Positions 7,657-16,661 of a DNA stretch of 64,000 bases are shown one piece after another. The notes under the pieces were generated by a model, which was given only the letters and a program-made list of their open reading frames with translations, was not told where the DNA came from and made no database searches. How positions within the stretch are numbered: the stretch's first letter is position 1; each line of letters starts with the position of its first letter. The stretch is taken from positions 2,108,001-2,172,000 of the forward strand of contig NZ_CP047159.1 in NCBI RefSeq assembly GCF_019551475.1, given 5' to 3'. The DNA comes from Prevotella sp. Rep29 (GTDB taxonomy: Bacteria; Bacteroidota; Bacteroidia; Bacteroidales; Bacteroidaceae). A program made the position numbers and the translations under genes.

Positions 7657-8715
7657 TTACTTGAGAACTTCTGCCAGCTTGCTCAGCAGTTTTTCGCCAC
7701 GCAGGTCGATAGCGATAATCTTACCTTCGCCATCAAGCAGGATGTTCGCAGGAATAGCAGAGATGCCATATACGCCGGCGGCTTCGCTCTGCCAGTATTT
7801 CAAATCCGAAAGTTGCGGCCAAGTCATGCCGAGCTGCTTGACGCCCGCTTTCCATGCCTCTGCCTTCCGGTCAAACGACACGCCGATGATTTCATAGCCT
7901 TTATCCTTGAACTGCTCATAGCTCTTGACCACAGTCGGCATCTCCTGACGGCAGGGACCGCACCACGATGCCCAGAAGTCGATCAGCACGACTTTTCCCT
8001 TGCCGCACCATTCGCTCAACTTGTGCATCTGACCATCCATGTCGGGTATTTCCATGTCGGTGAACATCATACCGGGCTGACGCTTCTTCAGATTCTCATA
8101 CACCCGCTTCACACCTGCCATATTGGGATGATCATAATAAGGTGCAGCAGGGTTGAGGAAGTTCGCCATGTCCTCGAACGACATGGCGTAAACCAATTCC
8201 GGCAGATAGACCGCAGGAATCAGCGTGTGGGTGAGCTGTTTCAACTGGCTGATTTGTTTCCCCTGCACTTCATCCATCATTTCCGATGCCTTTTTCTGCA
8301 TTTCCGCCATGTTCTCTGGTGTTGCCTGTGACTGCAATGCGGCAAAGGTTTCAGAAAGCTCCGTATTCATCTGGTCGAAAGACTTGTCCGTTTCTGCCAG
8401 TTTCATATTCAGCTCCGAGCCTTTCAGCGTCTTCTCTTCCAGATTCACCTCGACTGGAAATCCATCGTTGATAACCGGCATGTAATATTCTCTGTTTCCT
8501 ATGCCCAGGACCATGTTTCCCTCCAAATCCTTCACATAAGTGAACTTGCCGTCTTTCGCCACGACACTGTCAATAGGCGTGGGACGCCCTTTCAGCTGAT
8601 AGATATAAACTGTTTTCACGCTCGGTGCACAAGAGCCGCTTACTCCGAACTTCACCTGTGCCTGTACGTAGAGTGCTGACATGATGAGCACTGCTGTCAA
8701 AAGTATTTTTCTCAT
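7657..8715 (-). CDS. Secreted TlpA-like thiol-disulfide oxidoreductase
   Basis: 352 residues with a signal peptide (cleavage after YVQAQ). The N-terminal third resembles the DUF4369 domain that accompanies many Bacteroidota thioredoxin-like proteins. A helical linker with many Met, Glu and Lys follows. The C-terminal 140 residues form an AhpC/TSA or TlpA-type thioredoxin fold, with the redox motif WCGPC in DFWASWCGPCRQEMP and the cis-proline segment ISAIPANILLDGEG. It probably works in the periplasm as a thiol reductase for exported proteins. The downstream barrel gene probably shares its transcript. Confidence 0.88.
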   Translation of the reverse strand: MRKILLTAVLIMSALYVQAQVKFGVSGSCAPSVKTVYIYQLKGRPTPIDSVVAKDGKFTYVKDLEGNMVLGIGNREYYMPVINDGFPVEVNLEEKTLKGSELNMKLAETDKSFDQMNTELSETFAALQSQATPENMAEMQKKASEMMDEVQGKQISQLKQLTHTLIPAVYLPELVYAMSFEDMANFLNPAAPYYDHPNMAGVKRVYENLKKRQPGMMFTDMEIPDMDGQMHKLSEWCGKGKVVLIDFWASWCGPCRQEMPTVVKSYEQFKDKGYEIIGVSFDRKAEAWKAGVKQLGMTWPQLSDLKYWQSEAAGVYGISAIPANILLDGEGKIIAIDLRGEKLLSKLAEVLK

Positions 8716-8831
8716 ATTCTTAATGATTGGTGTTAAATGTTAGGGCACAAAAATACAAAATTATTTTCAAAGAATCGTTTTTCTCCCTTAAAATTATATG
8801 AACAGGCATTTCATCCTCCCGTTTTTCACGA

Positions 8832-9044
8832 TGAAAAAATATACGCATAAACTGTATAAATATAACAGGTGAACTTTCATTTTCCAAAAGTTGAACTTTT
8901 GCGTCCTGAAAGTTGAACTTTCACCGCCTAAAAGTTGAACTTTTGGAGGCTAAAAGTTCAACTTTTGGAACGCGCTTCCCAAACTATTGAATATCAAATA
9001 GTTACAAATACACCTAAACAAAAGTGGTTTTGCATAAAAATACA
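8832..9044 (-). repeat. Composite palindrome-array element, copy 1 (reverse orientation)
   Basis: Four 15-nt odd palindromes of the type AAAAGTTGAACTTTT lie at 8886-8900, 8908-8922, 8930-8944 and 8952-8966. The 7-nt spacers are GCGTCCT, ACCGCCT and GGAGGCT, giving a 22-bp period. A decayed fifth unit is at 8864-8878. Read on the minus strand, a left box TGTATTTTTATGCA (9044-9031) lies 78 bp before the first palindrome. Right boxes follow at 8866-8853 and 8845-8832, 21 bp apart. This matches copies 2-4 position for position. The element fills most of the gap between the TlpA-like gene and glmS. Confidence 0.85.
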
Positions 9045-9171
9045 AAACGCCCCGTGGGGCTTTTCCTCTTCTTCGGCATCAATTTTTACAGTTTTGGGAT
9101 GAAGGTTTTTCACTGAAAAAAAATTGTTTGCGCACACGGAAAGATAGCAAGCGGAAAATTCCCGTTTTTCT

Positions 9172-9202
9172 TTTGTCAGAACAAAAAAAGGTTATACCTT
9201 TG
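9172..9202 (+). promoter_or_regulatory. Promoter of the glutamate mutase operon
   Basis: TTTG at 9172-9175 and TACCTTTG at 9195-9202 with 19 bp between them. The glmS start is 37 bases further on. No cobalamin riboswitch is recognisable in this short leader. Confidence 0.8.
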
Positions 9203-9239
9203 CACCCTGAAAATAAACTTATACACGTAATTTACATTT

Positions 9240-9653
9240 ATGGACAAAAAGACAGTAGTCATCGGAGTAATCGGTGCCGATGCTCATGCAGTGGGAAACA
9301 AGATTATCGATTTGACGTTACGCAATCAGGGATTCGAGGTTGTCAACCTCGGCGTAATGGTTTCTCAGGAAGAATTTATCAACGCAGCGATAGAGACCAA
9401 TGCGGATGCTATCCTCGTTTCGTCCCTCTACGGACATGGCGAGATTGACTGCATGGGTCTGCGCCAGAAGTGCGACGAGGCAGGTCTGAAGGGCATTCCC
9501 CTTTTCGTAGGCGGCAACCTCGTGGTCGGAAAGCAGAGTTTTGAAGAAGTCAAAGGTCGTTTCCTCGACATGGGATTCGACTATGTATATCCTCCCGGAA
9601 CCCCGATTGAGGACACGATTGTAGATATCAAGAAAGTGCTGAAGATGGATTGA
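9240..9653 (+). CDS. glmS: Methylaspartate mutase small (cobalamin-binding) subunit S
   Basis: 137 residues forming a Rossmann-like B12-binding domain. The signature D-x-H-x-x-G appears as DAHAVG at residues 14-19; its histidine is the lower axial ligand of adenosylcobalamin. The later motif SLYGHGEID and the glycine-rich GGNLVVG also fit. With GlmE it rearranges L-glutamate to threo-3-methylaspartate, the first step of the methylaspartate route of glutamate fermentation. It is the first gene of a six-gene operon with its own promoter, and its stop overlaps the possible early start of glmL. Confidence 0.95.
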   Translation: MDKKTVVIGVIGADAHAVGNKIIDLTLRNQGFEVVNLGVMVSQEEFINAAIETNADAILVSSLYGHGEIDCMGLRQKCDEAGLKGIPLFVGGNLVVGKQSFEEVKGRFLDMGFDYVYPPGTPIEDTIVDIKKVLKMD

Positions 9654-9670
9654 TGCCATCAGCGAGAGAG

Positions 9671-11140
9671 ATGAAAATTCTGACAGTCGATATAGGAAGC
9701 ACCTTCACAAAGCTCACGGCAGTGGACGGCGATGCGCGTTGCGTGATAGGAACGGCACAGTCGTTCACAACCATCGAGACCGACGTGATGGATGGTTTCG
9801 GGAAGGCATGGGCAGCACTGACGGAAAAGCGCGAGGGAAACCCTTGCGCTGATTTTCGTTATGACGAACTGCTCGTGTGCAGCTCGGCAGCCGGAGGCTT
9901 GAAGATGGTGGCACTGGGACTGGTGCCCGACCTAACGGTGAAGGCAGCGCGCACAGCTGCTTCAAACGCCGGTGCAAAGGTGATGAAGACCTATGCCTAC
10001 GAAATCAGTGGTGGCGAACAGGAAGAAATCTATCAGATTAACCCCGACTTGGTACTCCTCTGCGGAGGAACTGACGGCGGAAACAAGGAGGTAATCCTTG
10101 CCAACGCCCACCGGCTGTGTGCCATCGACCGCCCTTTCACGACCATCATCGCAGGCAACAAGAGTGCTTCTGACGAACTGAAAGCCATCTTCGAACAGGC
10201 AGGAAAAAGCTATGTGCTGACCGAAAACGTGATGCCCGAGTTCAACAAACTCAATATCGAACCGGCGCGCGATGCCATTCGCAACCTCTTCATCTCGAGA
10301 ATCGTAGACGCCAAAGGACTGAACAAGATTCAGTCGATGACCCCACACAAAATTATCCCGACACCCTTGGCAGTGCTGCAGGCATGTGAACTGTACAGCA
10401 AAGGCACGGCAAACAAGGCTGGTCACGGTGACATGCTGGCAGTGGATATCGGTGGCGCAACGACCGACGTCTATTCGATGGCTTCGGGAGAACCAAGCGT
10501 GGACAGCACCTTGGTGAAAGGACTGCCAGAACCGTGGAGCAAACGGACGGTGGAAGGCGACTTGGGCATGCGCTACAGCCTGCCGCACGTCTATGAACAA
10601 ATTGAGGAAACAGGCATCCCCAAAGAGATTGATGCTGAAAAACTGAAAAACTGGGTGGCACTCTGTTCGAAACATCCCGACACGCTCCCAACGCCCGATT
10701 CGGAAGAAGAACGTCTGGAAGAGTTTCTCGGCAGGTCGGCAGTGGCTATTGCCGTGGAGCGTCATTGCGGACGCATGGCAGAAGTCTATACGCCGATGGG
10801 ACTGATGCATACACTCGAAGGCAAAGACCTGTTGGAAGTGCCGGCAGTCATCGGTATCGGAGGCGTCGTTCGCAACAGTCGCCGACCGGTGGAAATCCTG
10901 AAAGGAGCATTATACGACCTGCGCCGTTCGGAATGCACCAAGCCGTTGCACCCCAAATTCTATCTCGACGAACGCTATATCTACGCATCAATGGGCTTGC
11001 TCAGCATGATTGACCCGGACTTGGCTTTCGACATCATGACCAAAGAGACCAAAGAACTGGAAGCCGCCGCTTCCGGACATCAACAATACCACAGCTCCGT
11101 TTCCGACGAGGCGGCAGCTGCAGAAGGATTTTGCATGTAA
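9671..11140 (+). CDS. glmL: Glutamate mutase reactivase GlmL (MutL)
   Basis: 489 residues from the ATG at 9671, which begins MKILTVDIGSTFTKL. An earlier ATG at 9653 overlaps the glmS stop. The protein has the actin/hexokinase ATPase fold, with phosphate motifs VDIGSTFTK at the N-terminus and AVDIGGATTDVYS near residue 262. GlmL/MutL proteins are found between glmS and glmE and are thought to exchange damaged cobalamin in glutamate mutase at the cost of ATP. It is not the DNA mismatch repair MutL. The position and motifs make the call secure; the reactivase role is known from the family. Confidence 0.92.
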   Translation: MKILTVDIGSTFTKLTAVDGDARCVIGTAQSFTTIETDVMDGFGKAWAALTEKREGNPCADFRYDELLVCSSAAGGLKMVALGLVPDLTVKAARTAASNAGAKVMKTYAYEISGGEQEEIYQINPDLVLLCGGTDGGNKEVILANAHRLCAIDRPFTTIIAGNKSASDELKAIFEQAGKSYVLTENVMPEFNKLNIEPARDAIRNLFISRIVDAKGLNKIQSMTPHKIIPTPLAVLQACELYSKGTANKAGHGDMLAVDIGGATTDVYSMASGEPSVDSTLVKGLPEPWSKRTVEGDLGMRYSLPHVYEQIEETGIPKEIDAEKLKNWVALCSKHPDTLPTPDSEEERLEEFLGRSAVAIAVERHCGRMAEVYTPMGLMHTLEGKDLLEVPAVIGIGGVVRNSRRPVEILKGALYDLRRSECTKPLHPKFYLDERYIYASMGLLSMIDPDLAFDIMTKETKELEAAASGHQQYHSSVSDEAAAAEGFCM

Positions 11141-11168
11141 ATAACTTAAAAAACAATATAATAAACGT

Positions 11169-12647
11169 ATGGACACAGAATTGAAAAATCAAAGAATTCC
11201 CGACGACGCCTTTATGGCGGAGCGGAAAGAAGTTCTGCAACAATGGCCGACAGGCAAAGACATCGATTTCCAAGAGGCAGTGGATTATCAGTTATCCATC
11301 CCTCGTGAAAGACGCTTCGGAGAGAAGTTGGCTAAAGCCGAGAAGGAAGGTGTGACGCTGATTCAGCCCCGCGCCGGTGTGGCACTCTATCAGGAACAGA
11401 TAGAATTGTTGCAATATCTGGAGAACGAAGGCGGTGCCGACTTGCTCCCGACGACCATCGACAGCTATACGCGTCTGAACCGTTATAACGAGTGCGAAGT
11501 GGGTATCAAGAAGAGTCAGCAGTCGGGACGCTCGATGCTGAACGGTTTCCCGGCAGTGAACTACGGTGCGAAGGTGTGCCGCATGGTTACTTCCGCATTG
11601 AAGAGCCCCGTGCAGGTGCGCCACGGAACGCCCGACGCACGTCTTCTGACCGAAATCGCCATTGCCGGAGGTTTCACATCATACGAAGGCGGCGGAATCT
11701 CCTACAACATCCCCTATTCAAAGAATCACGCCATTGACAAGACCATCAAGTATTGGCAGTATGCCGACCGCCTCGTAGGTATGTACGAAGAGGCTGGCGT
11801 GAGCATCAACCGCGAACCGTTCGGTCCGCTGACAGGTACACTTATCCCGCCTTGTATCTCAAACTCAGTGGCGATTATCGAAGCACTGCTTGCAGCCACA
11901 CAGGGTGTGAAGGATATCACCGTAGGTTACGGACAGATAGGAAACTTGATTCAAGACGTTGCTGCCATGCGTGCATTGGCAAAGCAAACGAAAGAATATC
12001 TGCACAAATACGGATTCGACGATGTACGCGTTACGACCGTATTCCACCAGTGGATGGGCGGTTTCCCACAAGATGAGTCGAAAGCATTCGGTGTTATCTC
12101 ATGGGGTTCAGCTGCTGCCGCATTGTCGAAAGCTACGAAAGTCATCGTAAAGACTCCACACGAGGCATACGGTGTGCCGACGAAAGAGGCCAATGCTTGC
12201 GGTCTGAAAGCTACCAAGCAGGTCATCTCCATGCTTCGCGACCAAGATTTGCGTGAGATTCCTCTCGTAGTGAAAGAGAGCAACATCATCGAGGCAGAAG
12301 TGAAATGTATCATGGATAAGGTGGAAGAACTCGGCAAGGGCGACATCGCCATTGGAACTGTTGCCGGATTTGAGTCAGGCGTGCTGGATATTCCATTCGC
12401 TCCCAACCGCCACAATGCTGGTAAGGTGCTTCCTGCACGCGACAACGATGGAGCTATCCGTATCCTTGAAATGGGCAACCTGCCCCTGTCACAGGATCTG
12501 AAAGATTTCCATCGCATGAAGCTGGAAGAGCGTGCGAAGTTCGAAAACCGACAGGTATCCCTGCAGATGGTGATCGACGACGTGAGTGCCATCGAAAAAG
12601 GCTTCCTCGTCGGTCGTCCGGAAACAGAGCACATGAAACACGTATAA
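11169..12647 (+). CDS. glmE: Methylaspartate mutase catalytic subunit E
   Basis: 492 residues, the normal length for GlmE. It forms the TIM-barrel subunit that binds glutamate and, together with GlmS, holds adenosylcobalamin for the radical rearrangement of glutamate to 3-methylaspartate. Recognisable family segments include [10 protein letters not shown] near residue 155, [14 protein letters not shown] near residue 177, [13 protein letters not shown] and [13 protein letters not shown]. It starts 28 bases after glmL and is followed by mal after 53 bases. The context with glmS and glmL makes the assignment firm. Confidence 0.96.
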   Translation: MDTELKNQRIPDDAFMAERKEVLQQWPTGKDIDFQEAVDYQLSIPRERRFGEKLAKAEKEGVTLIQPRAGVALYQEQIELLQYLENEGGADLLPTTIDSYTRLNRYNECEVGIKKSQQSGRSMLNGFPAVNYGAKVCRMVTSALKSPVQVRHGTPDARLLTEIAIAGGFTSYEGGGISYNIPYSKNHAIDKTIKYWQYADRLVGMYEEAGVSINREPFGPLTGTLIPPCISNSVAIIEALLAATQGVKDITVGYGQIGNLIQDVAAMRALAKQTKEYLHKYGFDDVRVTTVFHQWMGGFPQDESKAFGVISWGSAAAALSKATKVIVKTPHEAYGVPTKEANACGLKATKQVISMLRDQDLREIPLVVKESNIIEAEVKCIMDKVEELGKGDIAIGTVAGFESGVLDIPFAPNRHNAGKVLPARDNDGAIRILEMGNLPLSQDLKDFHRMKLEERAKFENRQVSLQMVIDDVSAIEKGFLVGRPETEHMKHV

Positions 12648-12700
12648 GATACGAAGACCCTGAAAGTGTAAAGTAATCAACTTTAAATATCAATTGTAAA

Positions 12701-13939
12701 ATGAAAATCAAAAAAGTAGTTTGTTCTGCCGGGAAGACAGGTTTCTTCTTCGACGATCAGAAAGCCATTAAGGCTGGTGCAAAAAACGACGGCAACTTCT
12801 ATGTAGGCGAGCCGATGACTCCTGGTTTTACTTCAGTAAGACAGATGGGTGAATCAATCTCTGTGATGTTTGTTCTTGAAGACGGGCAGATTGCTTATGG
12901 CGACTGCGCTGCCGTTCAGTATTCCGGTGCAGGCGGACGTGACCCGCTGTTCCTCGCTGAGAACTTCATCCCCGTAATCGAGAAGGAAATTGCTCCGAAA
13001 TATGAGGGCATCGAAATCACGAAGTTCCGTGAGATGGCTGACATTGTTGACAAGATGGTTTCCCCGTCAACAGGCAAGGTTTATCACACAGCTATCCGCT
13101 ACGGCGTTACTCAGGCTTGTCTCGATGCAGTGGCTAAGAGCCAGCACAAACTCATGGCAGAAGTGATTGCCGAAGAGTATGGAACACAGGTAAGCAAAGA
13201 GATGATTCCTATCTTCACACAGTCAGGCGACGACCGCTACATGAATGCCGACAAGATGATCATGAAGGCAGCTGCCGTTCTTCCTCACGCTCTTTTCAAC
13301 CACGTAGAGGATAAGACTGGCGTGAACGGCGAGAAACTCGAGGCATACGTAGAGTGGCTCCGCGACCGCATTCTCGACAAGAAGCCTCGCCCAGACTACA
13401 ATCCGATTTTCCACATCGACGTATATGGTACGCTCGGCTTGGTTTTCAACAATGACTTCAAGCGCATCGCAGAGTACATCGCCGGTCTTGCTAAGAAAGC
13501 ACAGCCGTTCCACCTCCGCATCGAAGGTCCGGTGGATATGGGCGAGAAACAGGCTCAGATTGAAGCACTCGCAGCCATCCGCCGCTACATGGAAGAACTG
13601 GGAACAGATGCTGAAATCGTAGCCGACGAGTGGTGCAACACATTCGAGGACGTGGTTGACTTTACAAAGGCAAAGGCTGGCCACATGGCACAGATTAAGA
13701 CACCAGACCTCGGCGGTATCAACAATTCTATCGAGGCAGTGCTCTATTGCCGTCAGAACGGCATGGGCGCATATCTGGGCGGTACTTGCAACGAGACCAA
13801 CCGCTCGGCAGAAGTCGGTGCACACGTAGCGATGGCAACACAGCCGAAGCAGTATCTCGCAAAACCAGGTATGGGTGTTGACGAGGGCTACATGATTGTC
13901 TTCAACGAGATGTCACGCATCCTCGCTCTTACAAAATAA
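12701..13939 (+). CDS. mal: Methylaspartate ammonia-lyase
   Basis: 412 residues of the enolase superfamily. The enzyme removes ammonia from threo-3-methylaspartate to give mesaconate, the second step of the pathway. Visible signatures are TQSGDDRYMNADKMI, the metal-site region FHIDVYGTLG, RIEGPVD, and the catalytic lysine segment QIKTPDLGGINNSIEAVLYC. The length equals that of the clostridial enzyme. It lies directly downstream of glmE in the same orientation. A long intercistronic hairpin separates it from the AtuA-like gene. Confidence 0.96.
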   Translation: MKIKKVVCSAGKTGFFFDDQKAIKAGAKNDGNFYVGEPMTPGFTSVRQMGESISVMFVLEDGQIAYGDCAAVQYSGAGGRDPLFLAENFIPVIEKEIAPKYEGIEITKFREMADIVDKMVSPSTGKVYHTAIRYGVTQACLDAVAKSQHKLMAEVIAEEYGTQVSKEMIPIFTQSGDDRYMNADKMIMKAAAVLPHALFNHVEDKTGVNGEKLEAYVEWLRDRILDKKPRPDYNPIFHIDVYGTLGLVFNNDFKRIAEYIAGLAKKAQPFHLRIEGPVDMGEKQAQIEALAAIRRYMEELGTDAEIVADEWCNTFEDVVDFTKAKAGHMAQIKTPDLGGINNSIEAVLYCRQNGMGAYLGGTCNETNRSAEVGAHVAMATQPKQYLAKPGMGVDEGYMIVFNEMSRILALTK

Positions 13940-13951
13940 TAACAGGTATCA

Positions 13952-14011
13952 GTCGGATGACCGGTATCAGAGATGTTGACGCTTGCCAATGGCTCGTACC
14001 GGTCATCTGAC
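13952..14011 (+). other. Long intercistronic hairpin between mal and the AtuA-like gene
   Basis: GTCGGATGACCGGTA (13952-13966) pairs with TACCGGTCATCTGAC (13997-14011) over 15 bp with one G-T pair; the loop is 30 nt. No T run follows, so it does not look like a terminator. In the transcript it could protect the upstream message or mark a processing site. Confidence 0.6.
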
Positions 14012-14030
14012 ACATTATTTAAATAAAAAG

Positions 14031-15407
14031 ATGATGAACACTGAAAATAAAAACGAAATCCGAGTGTTGTCCCCGACAGCTATCCTCGGATATGGTTTCC
14101 CGGAAGAATCTTTCTGGGAAGGCATGCGCCGGCAGCCAGACGTGATTGCTGTTGACGCAGGTTCTACCGACCCCGGACCTTACTATCTGGGCGCCGGTTA
14201 CTCTTTCACTGACCGCAATGCGGTGAAGCGCGACCTCGCCATCATGATTCCTGCAGCGCTCGAAGCAGGCATTCCCTGCATGATCGGTACGGCAGGCGGA
14301 AGCGGTGCACGTCCTCATGTAGAGGAAACGATCGGCATCATCAAAGAAATCGTGGCAGAGAAGAATCTCCACTTCAAAATGGCTGTCATCCAGTCTGAAT
14401 TTGAAAAAGACTATATCAAGGAGAAAATCCGCAAGGGCGACATCTCTCCGCTCGGACCCGTTCCAGAGCTGAAGGAGTCTGACGTGGACGAATCCATCCA
14501 CATCGTTGCCCAGATGGGCGAAGAGCCGTATATCAAGGCGCTTGAAGAAGGAGCACAGGTGATTCTCGCCGGTCGCAGTTACGACCCGTGCGAGTTCTCG
14601 GCACTGGCTATCAGCAAGGGATTCGACAAGGCTCTGGCTATCCACATGGGTAAGATTCTCGAATGTGCAGCCATCACAGCACTCCCCGGCAGCGGCAGCG
14701 ACTGTATGCTCGGCACGCTGAAGAAAGACAGCTTCGTCGTTGAGCCGCTCAACCCGATACGCAAGTGTACGGCACTCTCAGTTGCAGCCCACTCGCTCTA
14801 CGAGAAGTCAAACCCGTACTTCCTGCCCGGACCGGGCGGTGCGCTCGACCTGCACGAGACCAAGTTCAACCAGCTGAGCGACACACAGGTGGAAGTGAGC
14901 GGAACGAAGTTTGTTCCGACGGAGGAATATTTCGTGAAACTCGAGGGTGTGCGCCGCGTCGGTTATCGCACGATGTCGCCGGCAGCCACCCACGACCCCG
15001 TGATGATCAGCCAGATAGACACCGTCGTAGAGAAGGTGCGTGAGCGTGTGGAAGACAACTTCCGCAACTCAGGAATGAAAGACTTCTATCTGGATTTCAA
15101 GATCTACGGCAAGAAAGGCGTGATGCACATGTTCCCCGAGACACCCGACTCACAAAGCGACGAGCTGCTCATCATCATCGAGGCAGTGGCTCCCACGCAG
15201 GAAGAGGCGAACACCATCTGTGGCTTCGCACGTTCAACCATGCTCCACTATGGCTACGAGGGACGTATCTCCACTGCCGGCAACCTCGCATTCCCGTTCT
15301 CACCGAGCGACTGCAAGATGGGCGCCGTCTATGAGTTCAACGTCTATCACCTCATGCGCATCGAAGACACATGCGCTCCGTTCCCCATCACATACATGAA
15401 CTTCTAA
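14031..15407 (+). CDS. AtuA-like protein (DUF1446 family) of the glutamate mutase operon
   Basis: 458 residues, from ATG 14031 or 14034. It resembles the AtuA / DUF1446 family, named after a gene of acyclic terpene catabolism in Pseudomonas whose biochemical role is not settled. Typical segments are DAGSTDPGPYYLG near residue 40, GTAGGSGARPHVEETI, ILAGRSYDPCEFSALAI and PYFLPGPGGALDLHE. It sits between mal and a DUF4387 gene, where the next pathway step, hydration of mesaconate to citramalate or its cleavage, would be expected. A role in that step is an inference from position; no catalytic residues can be pointed out. Confidence 0.8.
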   Translation: MMNTENKNEIRVLSPTAILGYGFPEESFWEGMRRQPDVIAVDAGSTDPGPYYLGAGYSFTDRNAVKRDLAIMIPAALEAGIPCMIGTAGGSGARPHVEETIGIIKEIVAEKNLHFKMAVIQSEFEKDYIKEKIRKGDISPLGPVPELKESDVDESIHIVAQMGEEPYIKALEEGAQVILAGRSYDPCEFSALAISKGFDKALAIHMGKILECAAITALPGSGSDCMLGTLKKDSFVVEPLNPIRKCTALSVAAHSLYEKSNPYFLPGPGGALDLHETKFNQLSDTQVEVSGTKFVPTEEYFVKLEGVRRVGYRTMSPAATHDPVMISQIDTVVEKVRERVEDNFRNSGMKDFYLDFKIYGKKGVMHMFPETPDSQSDELLIIIEAVAPTQEEANTICGFARSTMLHYGYEGRISTAGNLAFPFSPSDCKMGAVYEFNVYHLMRIEDTCAPFPITYMNF

Positions 15408-15426
15408 AAAAGAAAGGAACACAGAC

Positions 15427-15747
15427 ATGGAAAAACATCAACTGATAGAACTTGCATCGGTCATCCGCAGCAAGAATAGTGGTCCTTACGAGCTCACCTT
15501 CGACGTGATTTTCAAGGATTTCGAGACCTACGGAAAGGTGAAGGCAGCGCAGTCAATCACGAAGGAAGCATTCGCGAAGCTCTATGGCATTCCCGAGAGC
15601 GACATCTTCCACCTCGTCTATTTCGACCCGGCGAAGGCTGTCAAGATCACCATCCGCCGTCCCATTCCTTCCGGCGCGCTCGGTGAGACCGACGTCTATG
15701 GCGCTCAGCAGCACGCGCCGCTGATGGGCATGGAAGTGGAGTTCTAA
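15427..15747 (+). CDS. DUF4387 protein, likely partner of the AtuA-like protein
   Basis: 106 residues starting 19 bases after the AtuA-like gene. Segments such as IRSKNSGPYELTFDVIF and the ending RRPIPSGALGETDVYGAQQ identify DUF4387, a small domain that is either fused to or encoded next to AtuA-like proteins. It is probably a second subunit of the same enzyme. It closes the operon; a strong terminator follows 30 bases later. The enzymatic activity is not known to me. Confidence 0.82.
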   Translation: MEKHQLIELASVIRSKNSGPYELTFDVIFKDFETYGKVKAAQSITKEAFAKLYGIPESDIFHLVYFDPAKAVKITIRRPIPSGALGETDVYGAQQHAPLMGMEVEF

Positions 15748-15776
15748 GCGACAGACAGGACTTCAGTCACACAGAG

Positions 15777-15815
15777 AAAGATACCCGCATCCGTTCGGGT
15801 ATCTTTCTTTTTTTT
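15777..15815 (+). terminator. Terminator of the glutamate mutase operon
   Basis: AAAGATACCCG (15777-15787) pairs with CGGGTATCTTT (15796-15806), followed by a T-rich tract. Confidence 0.9.
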
Positions 15816-15979
15816 GCCGCAGATTCACGGCGATTGTTTTCTTTTCGCGCGGATGAATACACATTATCATATATATGTGGTGTGAACATTTTTCTGCGTG
15901 TTAAATATTTTTTTAACGATTACCCCCCGTTTTAACGGTTTTTTGACTAAACTTTCTTTTTTTCTTGATTTTTTATTCG

Positions 15980-15987
15980 TATCTTTG
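15980..15987 (+). promoter_or_regulatory. -7 element upstream of the HU-like gene
   Basis: TATCTTTG matches TAnnTTTG and lies 46 bases before the start codon. The upstream side is T-rich and has no TTTG at the usual distance. Confidence 0.5.
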
Positions 15988-16033
15988 CAGCATAATTCAG
16001 GAAATATCTAATTATAAAAAATTAATTTCAGTT

Positions 16034-16471
16034 ATGGCAGTATTTTATACGTTGTATCAGAACAACCGTGAAGGTTTTGTGAACAAGGGCAAGTGGTATG
16101 CCCGTGTGAGAGTGAATCAGGTGAAGACGATGAAGGACATCGCCCGTGAGATTCAGGACATTGCCTCGGTGCGTAAGTCGGACGTGATGGCGGTGCTGAC
16201 CGAGCTGCCCGACGTGATGAACAAGATGCTCGAGGAGGGTCACCGCGTGAAGCTCGACGGGTTCGGCTCTTTCAAGATTGGCATACGCACGTCGCCCGCC
16301 GCCACGGTACGGGATTTCTCGGTAGTGAAGAACATCAAGTCGTCGCACATTATCTTCCAGCCCGACCGGCTCTACGAGGCGAACGGCAAGCGGGGCACGC
16401 GATTCCTTGCCTCGACGCTCGAATTCAAGGAGTGGGGTGAAGGAAGCAAGGACGGGGGAAACAATCCATGA
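16034..16471 (+). CDS. HU-like DNA-binding protein of the Bacteroidota type
   Basis: 145 residues from the ATG at 16034, which gives the usual start MAVFYTLYQNNRE. The core resembles the HU/IHF fold in its extended Bacteroidota form (HU-HIG), with SDVMAVLTELPDVMNKMLEEGHRVKLDGFGSFKIGI as the helix and strand region; the glycine-rich GFGSF turn is typical. A charged, glycine-rich tail ends the protein. Such proteins bend or coat DNA and are often numerous in these genomes. The stop codon lies just before an array of palindromes with a 22-bp period, so both should be looked at together. Confidence 0.82.
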   Translation: MAVFYTLYQNNREGFVNKGKWYARVRVNQVKTMKDIAREIQDIASVRKSDVMAVLTELPDVMNKMLEEGHRVKLDGFGSFKIGIRTSPAATVRDFSVVKNIKSSHIIFQPDRLYEANGKRGTRFLASTLEFKEWGEGSKDGGNNP

Positions 16472-16564
16472 ATGCGCTGCGTTGAACGTAGCGCATTCGT
16501 GTGTTTAATACAGCGCCCCGCTGCGTTCAATGCAGCGCCCCGCTATGTTAAACGCAGCGGAAAC
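16471..16564 (+). repeat. Palindrome array, third sequence type (22-bp period)
   Basis: Four 15-nt units, CTGCGTTGAACGTAG (16477-16491), GTGTGTTTAATACAG (16499-16513), CTGCGTTCAATGCAG (16521-16535) and CTATGTTAAACGCAG (16543-16557), are separated by 7-nt spacers CGCATTC, CGCCCCG and CGCCCCG. Each is an imperfect odd palindrome around TTNAA. The first is extended by GCG/CGC flanks to a hairpin of about 13 bp that could also end the HU-like transcript. Confidence 0.7.
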
Positions 16565-16661
16565 TGCCTGTCAGCACTGCGCCGTGCGCCCGTGGTTTCA
16601 CGCACTTTCCACAAGAAAGAAGATTTTCATTTTTCATTACTTTATTTATAGATGTTAAGAT

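Noticed and set aside
8886..8966. Palindrome arrays considered as CRISPR arrays
   Set aside because: Units are 15 nt and spacers only 7 nt, several spacers recur between loci, and no cas genes are in the window.
9000..9239. Search for a cobalamin riboswitch before the B12-dependent glutamate mutase genes
   Set aside because: The promoter leaves a leader of only about 30 nt, and no B12-box-like sequence is seen. A short GCCCC/GGGGC hairpin at 9049-9060 lies upstream of the promoter.
9671..11140. glmL read as the DNA mismatch repair gene mutL
   Set aside because: The protein has an actin-like ATPase fold and lies between glmS and glmE; the GHKL motifs of the repair MutL are absent.
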